In this document: positions 15,984-25,594 of the stretch, piece after piece
Numbering within the stretch: the first letter of the stretch is position 1
Layout: every line of letters begins with the position of its first letter
Origin: Alcanivorax hongdengensis A-11-3
Lineage (GTDB): Bacteria; Pseudomonadota; Gammaproteobacteria; Pseudomonadales; Alcanivoracaceae
DNA length: 64,000 nucleotides
Direction: 5' to 3'
NCBI RefSeq assembly: GCF_000300995.1
Contig: NZ_AMRJ01000015.1
Span: forward strand, 1-64,000
Translations under genes and position numbers: made by a program
The notes under the pieces: model-generated
What the model was told of the DNA's origin: nothing
Seen by the model: only the letters and a program-made list of their open reading frames with translations
Database searches by the model: none

Positions 15984-17162
15984 CTATTTACTCAGATAAC
16001 GCATGGCCTTTTCCAGACCTTCCAGTGTCAGCGGGTACATATGGTTATCGGTGAGCTGCCGAATCCACTGGGTGGAGGTGGTCATCTGCCAGGCTCGCTC
16101 CGGTTCCGGGTTCAACCATATCACCTTGTCATAGGTGTCGGTAATTCGCTGGAACCAGACGGCACCGGCCTCCTCATTCCAGTGCTCCACGCTGCCGCCC
16201 ACGGAATTGACCTCGTAGGGGCTCATGGCCGCGTCACCAATGAAGATTACCTTGTAGTCATTACCGTATTTATGCAGCACATCCCAGGTGGAGGTCTTTT
16301 CATCCCAGCGGCGCCGGTTGTCTCGCCAGACGTACTCGTAGATGAAGTTGTGGAAGTAGAAGTACTCCATGTGCTTGAACTCCAGCCGGGCGGCAGAGAA
16401 CAGCTCTTCACAGAGCTTGATGTAGGGGTCCATGGAGCCGCCCACATCAAAGAACAGCAATACCTTGACCCGGTTCTCGCGTTCCGGGCGCATCTTGATA
16501 TCCAGCAGGCCGGCATTTCTGGCGGTGGACGCGATGGTGTCATCCATATCCAGCTCTTCCTCGCGGCCGGTGCGAGCGAACTTGCGCAGCCGGCGCAGGG
16601 CAAGCTTGATGTTGCGGATGCCCAGCTCCACGGAATCGTCCAGATTGCGGAACTCGCGTTTTTCCCAGACCTTGACCGCGCGCTTGTTGCGCGACGGGCC
16701 GACCATGCGAACCCCTTCCGGATTGGCGCCATAGCCCCCAAAGGGGCTGGTGCCGCCGGTACCGATCCACTTGTTGCCGCCCTGATGGCGTTTTTGCTGT
16801 TCTTCCAAGCGCTTACGCAGGGTTTCCAGAATCTCCTCGAGGCTGCCCAGGCCCTTGAGTTTCTCGAATTCCTCGGCGCTAAGGTTCTTTTCCAGCTGTT
16901 TGCGCAGCCACTCTTCGGGAATCGCCTGGTTGAGCCAGTCCGGTGGCAGGTTGTCCAGCCCCTCGAAGTAGTTGGCAAATGCCTGGTCAAAACGGTCGAA
17001 GTACTTTTCGTCCTTGACCATCACCGCCCGGCTGAGCAGGTAAAAGTCGTCCACGGAGCCGAAGGCCACGTGGGCGTCCAGGGCCTCGTAGAGGTCCAGC
17101 AGCTCACGCAGGCTCACCGGCACCCGGTAGCGGCGCAGATTTTCAAAAAAACCGATCAACAT
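15984..17162 (-). CDS. VWA-domain (CoxE-like) protein
   Basis: 392 residues. The N-terminal half is helical and basic; the C-terminal part is a von Willebrand A domain with a metal-site motif VLLFFDVGGSMD at about 235-246, in which the usual D-x-S-x-S reads D-x-G-x-S. The family (CoxE/DUF58-like) acts with a MoxR AAA+ ATPase to mature metalloenzymes or protein complexes. The ATPase is coded 20 bases upstream on the same strand, which supports such a pair. The client is unknown. Confidence 0.85.
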   Translation of the reverse strand: MLIGFFENLRRYRVPVSLRELLDLYEALDAHVAFGSVDDFYLLSRAVMVKDEKYFDRFDQAFANYFEGLDNLPPDWLNQAIPEEWLRKQLEKNLSAEEFEKLKGLGSLEEILETLRKRLEEQQKRHQGGNKWIGTGGTSPFGGYGANPEGVRMVGPSRNKRAVKVWEKREFRNLDDSVELGIRNIKLALRRLRKFARTGREEELDMDDTIASTARNAGLLDIKMRPERENRVKVLLFFDVGGSMDPYIKLCEELFSAARLEFKHMEYFYFHNFIYEYVWRDNRRRWDEKTSTWDVLHKYGNDYKVIFIGDAAMSPYEVNSVGGSVEHWNEEAGAVWFQRITDTYDKVIWLNPEPERAWQMTTSTQWIRQLTDNHMYPLTLEGLEKAMRYLSK

Positions 17163-17182
17163 ACATCAGGCCTGTGGGGCGA

Positions 17183-18025
17183 TTAGCTTTCCCGGCGATT
17201 CATGAATGCCAGACGTTCCAGCAGCTGCACATCCGCTTCGTTTTTCAGCAGCGCGCCATATAGTGGCGGCACGGCGCTCTTGGTATCACGGTTTTTCAGC
17301 ACATCTTCGGGGATGTCGTCGGCCAGCAGCAGCTTGAGCCAGTCAATCAGCTCACTGGTGGAGGGCTTTTTCTTCAGGCCCGGCACCTTGCGAAGGTCAA
17401 AGAAGATCTCCAGCGCTTCGGTGACCAGTGCCTTCTTCACCTGCGGATAATGCACATCCACGATCTGCTGCATGGTCTGGGCATCGGGGAAGTTGATGTA
17501 GTGGAAGAAACAGCGGCGCAGGAAGGCATCCGGCAGCTCCTTCTCGTTGTTGGAGGTAATGATGACGATGGGCCGCTGCTCGGCACGGATGGTTTCGCCG
17601 GTTTCATAGACGAAGAACTCCATGCGATCCAGCTCCTGGAGCAGGTCGTTGGGGAATTCGATATCCGCCTTGTCGATTTCATCAATCAGCAGTACCACCT
17701 GCTTGTCGGCGGCGAAGGCTTCCCAGAGCTTGCCCTTCTTGATGTAGTTGGACACATCTTCCACCCCCTCGGCGCCCAGCTGGGAGTCGCGCAGGCGGGA
17801 CACGGCGTCGTATTCGTACAGGCCCTGCTGGGCCTTGGTGGTGGACTTGATGTTCCAGGACAGCAATTCCAGCCCCAGCGATTCGGCCACCTGTTCGGCC
17901 AGCAGCGTCTTGCCGGTGCCCGGTTCGCCCTTGATCAGCAAGGGACGTTTGAGGGCGATAGCCGCATTCACGGCCATTTTCAGGTCGTCGGTGGCGACGT
18001 ATTGGTCGGTACCCTGAAACTGCAT
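17183..18025 (-). CDS. MoxR-family AAA+ ATPase
   Basis: 280-residue AAA+ chaperone-like ATPase. Walker A GEPGTGKT lies at 33-40, Walker B VVLLIDEIDKAD at about 100-111, and sensor 1 is IITSNNEKELPDAFLRRC. It likely remodels a partner together with the VWA protein coded next to it. I chose ATG 18025 (MQFQGTDQY), which has GGAG upstream; a TTG six codons earlier is open but lacks a site. Between this gene and rsmE lies a 125-base divergent promoter region. Confidence 0.9.
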   Translation of the reverse strand: MQFQGTDQYVATDDLKMAVNAAIALKRPLLIKGEPGTGKTLLAEQVAESLGLELLSWNIKSTTKAQQGLYEYDAVSRLRDSQLGAEGVEDVSNYIKKGKLWEAFAADKQVVLLIDEIDKADIEFPNDLLQELDRMEFFVYETGETIRAEQRPIVIITSNNEKELPDAFLRRCFFHYINFPDAQTMQQIVDVHYPQVKKALVTEALEIFFDLRKVPGLKKKPSTSELIDWLKLLLADDIPEDVLKNRDTKSAVPPLYGALLKNEADVQLLERLAFMNRRES

Positions 18026-18150
18026 GGAAGTCTCCACAATCAATCATTTAGACAGGCCGGACACTCTAGCAACACAGGCCGGCGCGGCAAAGAGCCATAA
18101 TGGACCCGCAAAGGGAGATTTACGTCAAAGCTGTGCCATAATCCGCTCCC

Positions 18151-18867
18151 ATGAACCTGCTACTGCTTCAGCCTGAACAACAGCTCGATGAGAGCCACTG
18201 GCGCCTGGATGAGCGCCAGGCGCGCCATGTGCAGTCCGTGCTTGGCCTCACCGAGGGGCAACCCTGCAAGGCCGGCCTGCTCGACGGCCCACAGGGAACT
18301 TGCATTATTGAATCCATAAAAAACAAAGAGATAACGGTTTCTTTTAAAGCTGATTCTCAAAATGTGGAGCCGCTGAAACTGTCATTGTTGCTGGCCCTGC
18401 CACGCCCGAAAATGCTCAAGCGCATCCTGATTGATGCCACCAGCCTGGGCATCAAGCGCATTGTGCTGATCAACAGCTGGAAGGTGGACAAGAGCTACTG
18501 GCAGACACCCAACCTGAAAGCGGACCTGCTGCGCGAGAAGATGCTACTGGGGCTGGAACAGGCCCGTGACACGCAGCTGCCCGAACTGCTGCTGGCGCCC
18601 CGCTTTCGCCCCTTTGTGGAAGACCGGCTGGATCACTGGGCCGGCGACGGCCCACGCATTCTTGCCCATCCGGGCGATCACGCCCCCCTGCCCCGCAACC
18701 TGCCGGGGCCGGCTTGCCTGGCCATTGGCCCGGAAGGCGGCTGGACACCCTTCGAGGTGGAGATGCTCTGCGACCGGGGGTTCCAGTGCCACGCCTTCGG
18801 CCGCCGCATCCTGCGGGTGGAAACCGCCCTGCCCGCCCTGGTGGGCGGCATGATGCAGTTGCCCTGA
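18151..18867 (+). CDS. rsmE: 16S rRNA (uracil1498-N3)-methyltransferase RsmE
   Basis: SPOUT-class methyltransferase that makes m3U1498 in 16S rRNA. The 238-residue protein has an N-terminal PUA-like domain and the knotted SAM-binding domain with AIGPEGGWTPFEVEML and GRRILRVETALPALVGGM near the end, which are family signatures. No good ribosome binding site precedes the ATG. It ends at a strong hairpin shared with the convergent rluB. Confidence 0.95.
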   Translation: MNLLLLQPEQQLDESHWRLDERQARHVQSVLGLTEGQPCKAGLLDGPQGTCIIESIKNKEITVSFKADSQNVEPLKLSLLLALPRPKMLKRILIDATSLGIKRIVLINSWKVDKSYWQTPNLKADLLREKMLLGLEQARDTQLPELLLAPRFRPFVEDRLDHWAGDGPRILAHPGDHAPLPRNLPGPACLAIGPEGGWTPFEVEMLCDRGFQCHAFGRRILRVETALPALVGGMMQLP

Positions 18868-18892
18868 GAGAATGGATCCACGCTAAACGCGA

Positions 18893-18919
18893 AACGGCGG
18901 AAGGGTCGCTTCCGCCGTT
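18893..18919. terminator. Hairpin between convergent rsmE and rluB
   Basis: An eleven-base-pair stem (AACGGCGGAAG with its complement) and a five-base loop lie in the 63 bases between two convergent genes. On the minus strand the stem is followed by a short T run, weaker on the plus strand. Confidence 0.7.
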
Positions 18920-18930
18920 CTGGAGTGCCG

Positions 18931-19770
18931 CTAGCGGCGATAGGGGTTGCGACGGGCCTTTCGCGGCGGCTTCTGGTCACGCTGGTGACGCAGGCGGGCG
19001 CGACCGTAGAGGCCGGTGTATTTCTTGCCTTTCAGGTCGACCTTGTCGATCAGCGGCTTGATCTGCTCGGCGGTCAGGTCCATCCAGCGGCCCTGGCGCA
19101 GTTGTGGCGGCAGCTTGAGGTCGCCGAAACGAATCCGCATCAGGCGCGCCACATCCAGGTCCTGGGACTGGAACAGGCGACGCACTTCCCGGTATTTGCC
19201 GCCCACCAGGGTGACCTTGTACCAGTGATTGGCGCCTTCTTCCGCGCCGCCGGCATCCTCGATGCTCTCGAACTGGGAGATGCCATCCTCCAGCAACACG
19301 CCGTCCAGCATGGCCTGGCGCTTTTCTGCGGTCATGCCGCCGCGCACGCGCACGGCGTACTCACGGACAAAGCCGTTGGAGGGATGCATCAGCCGGTGGG
19401 CCAGCTCGCCATCGGTGGTGAACAGCATCAGCCCGGTGGTATTGATGTCCAGGCGTCCTACCTGCACCCAGCGCATGCCCTGCAGGCGCGGCAGGTTATC
19501 AAATACCGTGGGGCGACCTTCCGGGTCGTTGCGTGAGCAGACCTCCCCCGGGGGCTTGTGATACATGATCACCCGTTGAACTGTTTCGTCTTCGGCCTTC
19601 ACCTTCACTATCCTGCCATCGACACGCAAGGTGTCCTCGGGGCCAACCCGGTCACCCAGGGTGGCGATATTACCGTTCACGGAAACCCGGCCATCACTGA
19701 TCCAGGTCTCCAGCTCGCGGCGGGAACCCAGCCCTGCTCGGGCCAGGACTTTCTGCAACTTCTCACTCAT
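18931..19770 (-). CDS. rluB: 23S rRNA pseudouridine(2605) synthase RluB
   Basis: RsuA/RluB-type enzyme converting U2605 in 23S rRNA. The S4 RNA-binding domain opens the 279-residue protein (KLQKVLARAGLGSRRELE), and the catalytic aspartate is in GRLDINTTGLML. The C-terminus is a basic tail (RHQRDQKPPRKARR) common in this family. I chose ATG 19770 (MSEKLQKV): an upstream open frame of 42 codons is low complexity and overlaps scpB. The ATG overlaps the scpB end by eight bases, so the two are coupled. Confidence 0.93.
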   Translation of the reverse strand: MSEKLQKVLARAGLGSRRELETWISDGRVSVNGNIATLGDRVGPEDTLRVDGRIVKVKAEDETVQRVIMYHKPPGEVCSRNDPEGRPTVFDNLPRLQGMRWVQVGRLDINTTGLMLFTTDGELAHRLMHPSNGFVREYAVRVRGGMTAEKRQAMLDGVLLEDGISQFESIEDAGGAEEGANHWYKVTLVGGKYREVRRLFQSQDLDVARLMRIRFGDLKLPPQLRQGRWMDLTAEQIKPLIDKVDLKGKKYTGLYGRARLRHQRDQKPPRKARRNPYRR

Positions 19771-20629
19771 GGGGTGTCTGGTCGTCCTCGTCGCTGGCGT
19801 CGTCGCCATCGGTGGCTGTCGCCGTCTCGTCAGCGCTGTCGGCCTCGTGCTCGGCCGCATCCTGGGCGCCTGGCTTGCGGCGGAATTCCGCTTCAAAGCC
19901 GGACAGCACCTCGTCCACCTTGTCCATGCTCATCAGCATCGACTCGTCAATTTCCGGCTCCTGTTCCAGGCCGGGGATGCTTTCCTGGTCACCGGGCAGG
20001 CGGGCCTCGTGTTCGTCACTGCCAGCACCCTGATCATCCTCGCTCAAGGTGGTAGCATCCGGGTCCGGCGCATCACTGAGCGCCAGCTCTTCGTTGATAC
20101 GATCCAGGTCGCGGATTTCCGCCAGCGTCGGCAGCTCTTCCAGGCTCTTGAGGTCGAAGTAGTCCAGGAACTGGCGGGTGGTGGCAAACATGGCCGGCCG
20201 GCCGGGCACGTCACGATGGCCCACCACGCGCACCCAGTTGCGCTCCAGCAAACTCTTGATGATGTGTGAGCTCACGGACACACCCCGAATTTCCTCGATC
20301 TCGCCACGGGTAATCGGCTGGCGATAGGCAATGAGGGCCAGGGTTTCCAGCACCGCCCGGCTGTAGCGAGGCGGCTTTTCCTGCCACAGGCGGCTGACCC
20401 AGGGGCCCAGCTCGCTGCGCACCTGGAAACGAAACCCGGAGGCCACTTCCCGCAGATAGATGCCGCGCTCGGCATAATCCTCATTGAGCTCTTCGAGCAG
20501 TTTGCCCAGCTCCGGCTTGCCGGGCCGGTCTTCCTCGTCAAACAGTTCCAGCATGGCATCGCGGCTAAGCGGGCCGTCGGATACCAGAATGGCCGCTTCG
20601 ACGATCTTTTTGATTTGTTCTGCTTCCAC
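19763..20629 (-). CDS. scpB: Segregation and condensation protein B
   Basis: Winged-helix subunit that joins ScpA and an SMC protein in the bacterial condensin. The conserved core is residues 1-185: SRDAMLELF, RYSRAVLETLALIAYRQPITRGEIEEIRGV and KSLLERNWVRVVGHRDVPGRPAMFATT. The remaining 100 residues are an acidic, low-complexity tail (many D and E), longer than the usual 200-residue ScpB but common in Pseudomonas relatives. It follows scpA after two bases and precedes rluB, the standard order. Confidence 0.93.
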   Translation of the reverse strand: MEAEQIKKIVEAAILVSDGPLSRDAMLELFDEEDRPGKPELGKLLEELNEDYAERGIYLREVASGFRFQVRSELGPWVSRLWQEKPPRYSRAVLETLALIAYRQPITRGEIEEIRGVSVSSHIIKSLLERNWVRVVGHRDVPGRPAMFATTRQFLDYFDLKSLEELPTLAEIRDLDRINEELALSDAPDPDATTLSEDDQGAGSDEHEARLPGDQESIPGLEQEPEIDESMLMSMDKVDEVLSGFEAEFRRKPGAQDAAEHEADSADETATATDGDDASDEDDQTPHE

Positions 20630-20631
20630 GC

Positions 20632-21558
20632 TTATCCCTCGGTGCCGTCGTGGGCGTCTTGCGGTTCGTCGTCATCATCCAGTTCCAGGGCGGCCAGCGC
20701 CTCGGATTCTTCCAGTACCAGGGTCTTGGCCTTCACGTGGATGGGCGTGAATGGCCCGTTCTGGATCAGTTCCACCAGTGAGCCCTTGACCAGCTCCAGC
20801 ATGGCCAGGAAGGTCACCACCACGCCAAGGCGGCCCTCTTCCGGATTGAACAGCTCCACGAAGGGCACGAACTCCCGTCCCTTGAGCCGATCCAGTACGT
20901 TGGCCATACGCTCGCGGGTGGACAGTTTCTCGCGTGAGACCTGGTGGCTTTCAAACATGTCGGCGCGGTGCATGACTTCCTTGAGGGCCAGCAGCAACTC
21001 GCGCATATCCACATCCGGCTGGGCCTTCTCCCGGCTGTAGTCCGGGCGCCGGGCCTCGGCCACATGGATGTCGCGCTCCAGGCGGGGCAGCTCGTCGATA
21101 TCCCCCGCGGCCTTCTTGAAGCGCTCGTATTCCTGCAGCCGGCGAATCAGCTCGGCACGGGGGTCTTCGCCCTCTTCTTCCTCGTCCTCCTTGGGGCGTG
21201 GAAGCAGCATGCGCGACTTGATCTCGCTGAGCATGGCGGCCATCACCAGATATTCGGCGGCCAGCTCGAAATTCATGGCCTTCATCAGCTCCACGTACTC
21301 CATGTACTGACTGGTGATGGTGGCCACCGGGATATCGAGAATATCCAGATTCTGTCGCTTGATCAGGTAGAGCAGCAGGTCCAGCGGGCCCTCGAAGGCT
21401 TCCAGGAAGACTTCCAGCGCATCCGGGGGGATGTAGAGATCGTCGGGCAGCTTGGTGATGGCCTTGCCATAGACCAGACCGAACGGCATCTCCGACTGAC
21501 TCGGGTGATGCGGCGTAAAGGTCTGTGTTGAGTCTGTCTGCTCGACGGTCTCTGTCAT
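20632..21558 (-). CDS. scpA: Segregation and condensation protein A
   Basis: Kleisin subunit of SMC-ScpAB condensin. The 308-residue protein has the family core FEGPLDLLLYLIKRQNLDIL (about 53-72), with FELAAEYLVMAAMLSEIKSRMLLP just after and a winged C-terminal end (LGVVVTFLAMLELVKGSLV). There is a GGGAG site before the ATG. The gene is flanked by trpS upstream and scpB downstream on the same strand. No SMC gene is in the window. Confidence 0.93.
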   Translation of the reverse strand: MTETVEQTDSTQTFTPHHPSQSEMPFGLVYGKAITKLPDDLYIPPDALEVFLEAFEGPLDLLLYLIKRQNLDILDIPVATITSQYMEYVELMKAMNFELAAEYLVMAAMLSEIKSRMLLPRPKEDEEEEGEDPRAELIRRLQEYERFKKAAGDIDELPRLERDIHVAEARRPDYSREKAQPDVDMRELLLALKEVMHRADMFESHQVSREKLSTRERMANVLDRLKGREFVPFVELFNPEEGRLGVVVTFLAMLELVKGSLVELIQNGPFTPIHVKAKTLVLEESEALAALELDDDDEPQDAHDGTEG

Positions 21559-21573
21559 CTGTCTCTCCCGCCG

Positions 21574-22788
21574 TTAGCGGTAATTGAGGCCCATGGCGCC
21601 ACGCACCTCTTCCAGGGTGGCACGGGCGGCCTCGCGGGCTTCTTCACTGCCCTCGGCGACGATGGTGCGAACCAGATCCGGGTTGCGCAGGTGCTCCTCG
21701 GCACGCTTGCGAATCGGCTCTACTTCTTCCTGCACCGCCTCGATGATCGGTTTCTTGCAGTCCAGGCAGCCGATGCCGGCGCTGGTACAGCCATCTTGCA
21801 CCCACTGGCGGGTGGTGTCATCGGAGTAGACCATATGGAACTGCCACACCGGGCAGTTCTGCGGGTTGCCCGGGTCGGTGCGGCGTACCCGCGCCGGATC
21901 CGTGGGCATGCGGCGGATCTTGCTCTCGATTTCGCCGGCTTCTTCACGCATGCCGATGAAGTTGCCATAGGACTTGGACATTTTCTGACCATCCAGCCCC
22001 GGCATCTTGGAGGCCTTGGTCAGCAGCGCCTGGGGCTCGGGCAGAATGACCTTGCCGCCACCTTCCAGGTCCCCGTACAGGCGCTCCTTGTCGCCCAGGG
22101 TGATGTTTTGCTGGTTATCAACCAGTGCCCGTGCCGTTTCCAGGGCCGATTCGTCGCCCTTTTCCTGGTACTGGCGGCGATGATTGGTGTAGATCTTCGC
22201 CTGTTTTTTGCCCATTTTCTTGATGGCGGCTTCCACCGCCTCCTCGAAGCCCGGCTCGCGCCCGTAGAGGTGATTGAAGCGACGTGCCACCTCACGGGTC
22301 AGCTCCACATGGGCCACCTGGTCAGCGCCCACCGGCACCTGCCCGGCCCGGTAGGCCAGGATGTCCGCGGACTGCAGCAGCGGATAACCGAGAAAGCCGT
22401 AGGTACTCAGGTCCTTCTCGCGCAGTTTTTCCTGCTGGTCCTTGTAGGTGGGCACTCGTTCCAGCCAGCTCAGCGGCGTCATCATCGACAACAGCAGGTG
22501 CAGCTCGGCGTGCTCGGGCACCTGGCTCTGAATGAACAGGGTGGCCGAGCCCGGGTTGACGCCGGCGGCCAGCCAGTCAATCACCAGGTCCCAGACGTGC
22601 TGTTCGATCTTCTGCGGATTCTCGTATTCCGTGGTCAGGCCATGCCAGTCCGCCACAAAGAAGAAGCACTCGTATTCATGCTGCAGGCGTACCCAGTTCT
22701 TCAGTACGCCATGGTAGTGCCCCATGTGCAGACGGCCAGTGGCGCGCATGCCGGATACCACTCGCTGGGAAGGAACCACGGAACTCAA
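21574..22788 (-). CDS. trpS: Tryptophanyl-tRNA synthetase
   Basis: Class Ic synthetase charging tRNA-Trp. The HIGH-type motif is HMGHYHG, and the KMSKS loop is GQKMSKSYGNFI. The 404-residue length exceeds the E. coli enzyme because of an extra middle segment containing cysteines (GCTSAGIGCLDCKK), as in the longer form seen in Pseudomonas relatives. I chose TTG 22788, which has AGGAG seven bases upstream; the longer frame starting at 22848 has no site. It precedes scpA by 15 bases and follows yciO after 136 bases. Confidence 0.9.
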   Translation of the reverse strand: MSSVVPSQRVVSGMRATGRLHMGHYHGVLKNWVRLQHEYECFFFVADWHGLTTEYENPQKIEQHVWDLVIDWLAAGVNPGSATLFIQSQVPEHAELHLLLSMMTPLSWLERVPTYKDQQEKLREKDLSTYGFLGYPLLQSADILAYRAGQVPVGADQVAHVELTREVARRFNHLYGREPGFEEAVEAAIKKMGKKQAKIYTNHRRQYQEKGDESALETARALVDNQQNITLGDKERLYGDLEGGGKVILPEPQALLTKASKMPGLDGQKMSKSYGNFIGMREEAGEIESKIRRMPTDPARVRRTDPGNPQNCPVWQFHMVYSDDTTRQWVQDGCTSAGIGCLDCKKPIIEAVQEEVEPIRKRAEEHLRNPDLVRTIVAEGSEEAREAARATLEEVRGAMGLNYR

Positions 22789-22924
22789 AAGCCAACTCCT
22801 TGTGAACAACGCTCGCGCCCCTGGACGGACGCACTGGAAAGCCCGCAATTATAAGGGCAACCGGGGCCGCAAAGACAGCGTCACGGGCACAGTCGTGCAA
22901 AGCGTGACCGTTTTCGTGGAAGCG

Positions 22925-23548
22925 CTAAAAAATGCTGTCCACCGGGCCGGCCCCTTCGCGCACGATATGCGGGCCGTCGCCCTCGCAGAGGCTGATGACG
23001 GTGGTTTCGGTAACGCCGCCAAAACCACCGTCGATCACCAGATCCACGTGCCCCTGCAGAAAATCACGCACATCCTGGGGGTCGGTGAGCGGAAATTCGT
23101 CATCCGGCAGATGGCAGGTGGAGGTCATGATCGGCTCGCCATGTTCGGCCAGTAGCGCCTGGCAGATGGCGTGATCGGGCACGCGGATGCCGATGGTGCG
23201 CTTTTTCGGGTCCATCAGGCGCCGCGGCACTTCCGAGGTGCCCTGCAGGATAAAGGTGTAGGGGCCCGGGGTATGCGCCTTGAGCAGACGGTAATCCGGG
23301 TTGTCGATCTTGGCATAGGTGGCCAGGGCCGACAGGTCATGGCACAGCAGGGTGAACTGGTGCTTCTTGTCCAGCCGGCGCAGGCGAATCAACTGGTCGA
23401 GGGCGGCTTTTTCGCCGATGCCGCAGCCCAGCGCGTAGGTGGTATCGGTGGGATAGGCAATCAGCCCGCCACGGCGCAGCACGTCCACCGCCTGGCGAAT
23501 CAGGCGCGGCTGCGGAGTTTCCGGGTGAATATAGAGTGTCTCGGTCAT
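22925..23548 (-). CDS. yciO: YciO/Sua5-type threonylcarbamoyl-AMP synthase family protein
   Basis: Member of the YrdC/Sua5 family, YciO branch, 207 residues. Segments IAYPTDTTYALGCGIG, LRRLDKKHQFTLLCHD and PKKRTIGIRVPDHAI carry the conserved substrate-binding residues. YciO proteins are close to TsaC but need not be the main t6A enzyme. I chose ATG 23548 (MTETLYIHPE), since the 59 codons before it are low-complexity read-through of the intergenic region. It follows rnm by 47 bases, as in E. coli. Confidence 0.9.
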   Translation of the reverse strand: MTETLYIHPETPQPRLIRQAVDVLRRGGLIAYPTDTTYALGCGIGEKAALDQLIRLRRLDKKHQFTLLCHDLSALATYAKIDNPDYRLLKAHTPGPYTFILQGTSEVPRRLMDPKKRTIGIRVPDHAICQALLAEHGEPIMTSTCHLPDDEFPLTDPQDVRDFLQGHVDLVIDGGFGGVTETTVISLCEGDGPHIVREGAGPVDSIF

Positions 23549-23595
23549 GGGCTGGCATTGTGCGACGCCGTGCAGGCCCGCGCAAGCGGCTCGGG

Positions 23596-24441
23596 TTAGC
23601 GGCCCGCCCACACCGGCCGGGCCTGTGACGGCAGTGGCGGCAGCCGCCCCAGTGCCAGCCAGCGCTGTTCCGGTGAGTGAAAATCGGAACCGGCGGAGAC
23701 GGCCAGGTCGAAATGCTGCCAGCACTCATTGAGCAGCGTCTGCTGTTGCGGTGTCAGGCCCGGCATGGCCAGCTCCATGCCCTCGCCGCCCGCCGCCTTG
23801 AAGGCGCCCATTAGCTGTCGCAGCCGCTTGCGCGTCATGCCATAGGCCTGGGGGTGCGCCAGCACGGCAATGCCACCGGCTTCACGAATGGCGGCTATGC
23901 CCTCCTCCAGACTGCACCACGGGGTGCTCACGTAGGCGGATTGGCCCTGCTTGAGGAAGCGATTGAAGGCATGGCGATGATTGCGGACCCGGCCGGCCTG
24001 CTCCAGCATTTTGGCAAACCAGGGGCGCCCGGGAGCCACGTCATCGGCCAGCTCGCAGGCGCGCTCATAGCTGTTGGCCAGGCCAGCGGCCCGGTCCAGC
24101 TTGCGACCAATCTGCCGGGCCCGTTCCACCCGCGCTTCGCGCTGGGCGGCGACGCGGGCCTGCAGGGCCCCGTTGTCGGTGTCCAGCCATAACCCCAGCA
24201 CGTGGATTTCGCGGGTTTCATAACGCACCGACAGCTCAATGCCATTTACCAGGTCGATACCATGCTGGCTGGCCGCGGCGCGCGCTTCCGGCAGCCCCGC
24301 CAGGGTGTCGTGGTCGGTAAGCGCCAGGCAGGTGACTCCGTAGTCCGCCGCCCGCTTGACCAGCTCGGAGGGGCTCAGGGCACCGTCCGAAGCCAGGCTG
24401 TGGCTATGGAGGTCCGGGCATTGATAGTTAAAAACGGTCAT
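23596..24441 (-). CDS. rnm: PHP-domain exoribonuclease Rnm (RNase AM, YciV)
   Basis: Metal-dependent 5'-3' exonuclease of the PHP superfamily; in E. coli it trims short RNA leaders on rRNA and related substrates. The 281-residue protein shows the motif set DLHSHSLASDG (metal site 1), LTDHDT, IELSVR, LAHPQAYG and GSDFH. It is the first gene of the run rnm-yciO-trpS-scpA-scpB-rluB and is divergent from yciB. Confidence 0.92.
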   Translation of the reverse strand: MTVFNYQCPDLHSHSLASDGALSPSELVKRAADYGVTCLALTDHDTLAGLPEARAAASQHGIDLVNGIELSVRYETREIHVLGLWLDTDNGALQARVAAQREARVERARQIGRKLDRAAGLANSYERACELADDVAPGRPWFAKMLEQAGRVRNHRHAFNRFLKQGQSAYVSTPWCSLEEGIAAIREAGGIAVLAHPQAYGMTRKRLRQLMGAFKAAGGEGMELAMPGLTPQQQTLLNECWQHFDLAVSAGSDFHSPEQRWLALGRLPPLPSQARPVWAGR

Positions 24442-24545
24442 AGGGTATGTGCAGTCATCGCAACCGGGCGCTCACGCTACCACAGATGGTGGGTGAATTG
24501 CGCTGCCGATCCCGTTACCATCGGCCTCTCGCAAAAGGACAGTTC

Positions 24546-25202
24546 ATGAAGCAGTTATTCGATTATCTGCCGGTAGTGGTGTTTTTCGGGCTCTATTTTC
24601 TGGGCGGCCGGGACATCATGCTGGCGACACAGGGCATCATGGCCGCCAGCGTCGTGCAAATCGTGCTGGGCTGGCTGGTATGGCGCACCGTCAAGCGCAT
24701 GCACCTGATGGTGTTTGTTATCACCATGATCTTCGGCACCCTGACGCTGCTTTTCCGTGACCCGGTATTCATCAAGTGGCGCCCGTCCATTATCAGTTTT
24801 GTACTGGCCGCCGTGTTGCTGGTGGGCCACTTCCTGCGTGAGCGCAATTTGCTGCAGCGTCTGTGCGAATCACTGATGGCCTCCGGCTTCGGCTTTGTGG
24901 TGGCACTCAGCAAGAAAGACTGGCAGCGGCTCAACCTGGCCTTTGTGCTCTACTTTGTCTTCCTCGGCCTGCTCAACCTTTATATTGCCTTCCGGTTCAG
25001 CACGGATTTCTGGATGACCTTCAAGATGTTCGGCTTTTCTGCCATCCAGATGCTCTTTTATGGCTGCGTCATTGGCTATATCTACAAGCGCATGCCGGAA
25101 GCGGATCGCCAGCGACTGTTCCATGGCAAGAACGATGACCCAACCCCTCCCCCAGCAAACCAGGAAAAGAAGGATGACGATGCTGTACGCGATCATCAGT
25201 GA
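24546..25202 (+). CDS. yciB: Inner membrane-spanning protein YciB (septation protein A family)
   Basis: Polytopic inner-membrane protein with five to six membrane helices in about 180 residues, in the IspZ/YciB family that influences cell division and envelope synthesis. The typical opening is [18 protein letters not shown]. The last 30 residues are charged and cytoplasmic. AAGGAC lies before the ATG. The 3' end overlaps yciI by 23 bases, so yciB-yciI form one unit. Confidence 0.92.
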   Translation: MKQLFDYLPVVVFFGLYFLGGRDIMLATQGIMAASVVQIVLGWLVWRTVKRMHLMVFVITMIFGTLTLLFRDPVFIKWRPSIISFVLAAVLLVGHFLRERNLLQRLCESLMASGFGFVVALSKKDWQRLNLAFVLYFVFLGLLNLYIAFRFSTDFWMTFKMFGFSAIQMLFYGCVIGYIYKRMPEADRQRLFHGKNDDPTPPPANQEKKDDDAVRDHQ

Positions 25203-25479
25203 AGACGTGCCCGATTCCCTGCCCCTGCGCGGCGCGGCCCGCCCGGATCACCTGGCCCGGCTGGAAGCCCTGAAGGACGCAGGCCGCCTGGTGCTGGCCG
25301 GCCCCCACCCGGCCATCGATAGCAATGACCCCGGTGATGCGGGCTTCAGCGGTTCGCTGATCGTGGCCGAGTTCGAGTCACTGGAAGCGGCGCAGCAATG
25401 GGCCGACCAGGACCCCTATGTGGATGCCGGTGTCTATCAGCGAGTCACCGTCAAGCCGTTCAAACGGGTTCTGCCCTGA
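25180..25479 (+). CDS. yciI: YciI-like protein
   Basis: 99-residue ferredoxin-like dimer, very like E. coli YciI along the whole length, with the family block [20 protein letters not shown] and the C-terminal [13 protein letters not shown]. Family members have a conserved His-Asp pair; the biochemical role of the E. coli protein is not settled. I chose ATG 25180 (MLYAIIS) because it matches family starts and has AAGGA six bases upstream. Confidence 0.92.
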   Translation: MLYAIISEDVPDSLPLRGAARPDHLARLEALKDAGRLVLAGPHPAIDSNDPGDAGFSGSLIVAEFESLEAAQQWADQDPYVDAGVYQRVTVKPFKRVLP

Positions 25480-25594
25480 GCAATTTGCCTTTTTTTACAA
25501 AGAGCCACTGGTGTGGCGGCAGAAATGTGACGATGGTAATGCCGCCTGGCGCCGCCCTTGACTAGACTGCGCGGCCGGATCGAAGGAGTAACCG

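Noticed and set aside
15930..17186. 418-codon open frame antisense to the VWA gene
   Set aside because: No recognisable product; the VWA/MoxR pair explains the sequence.
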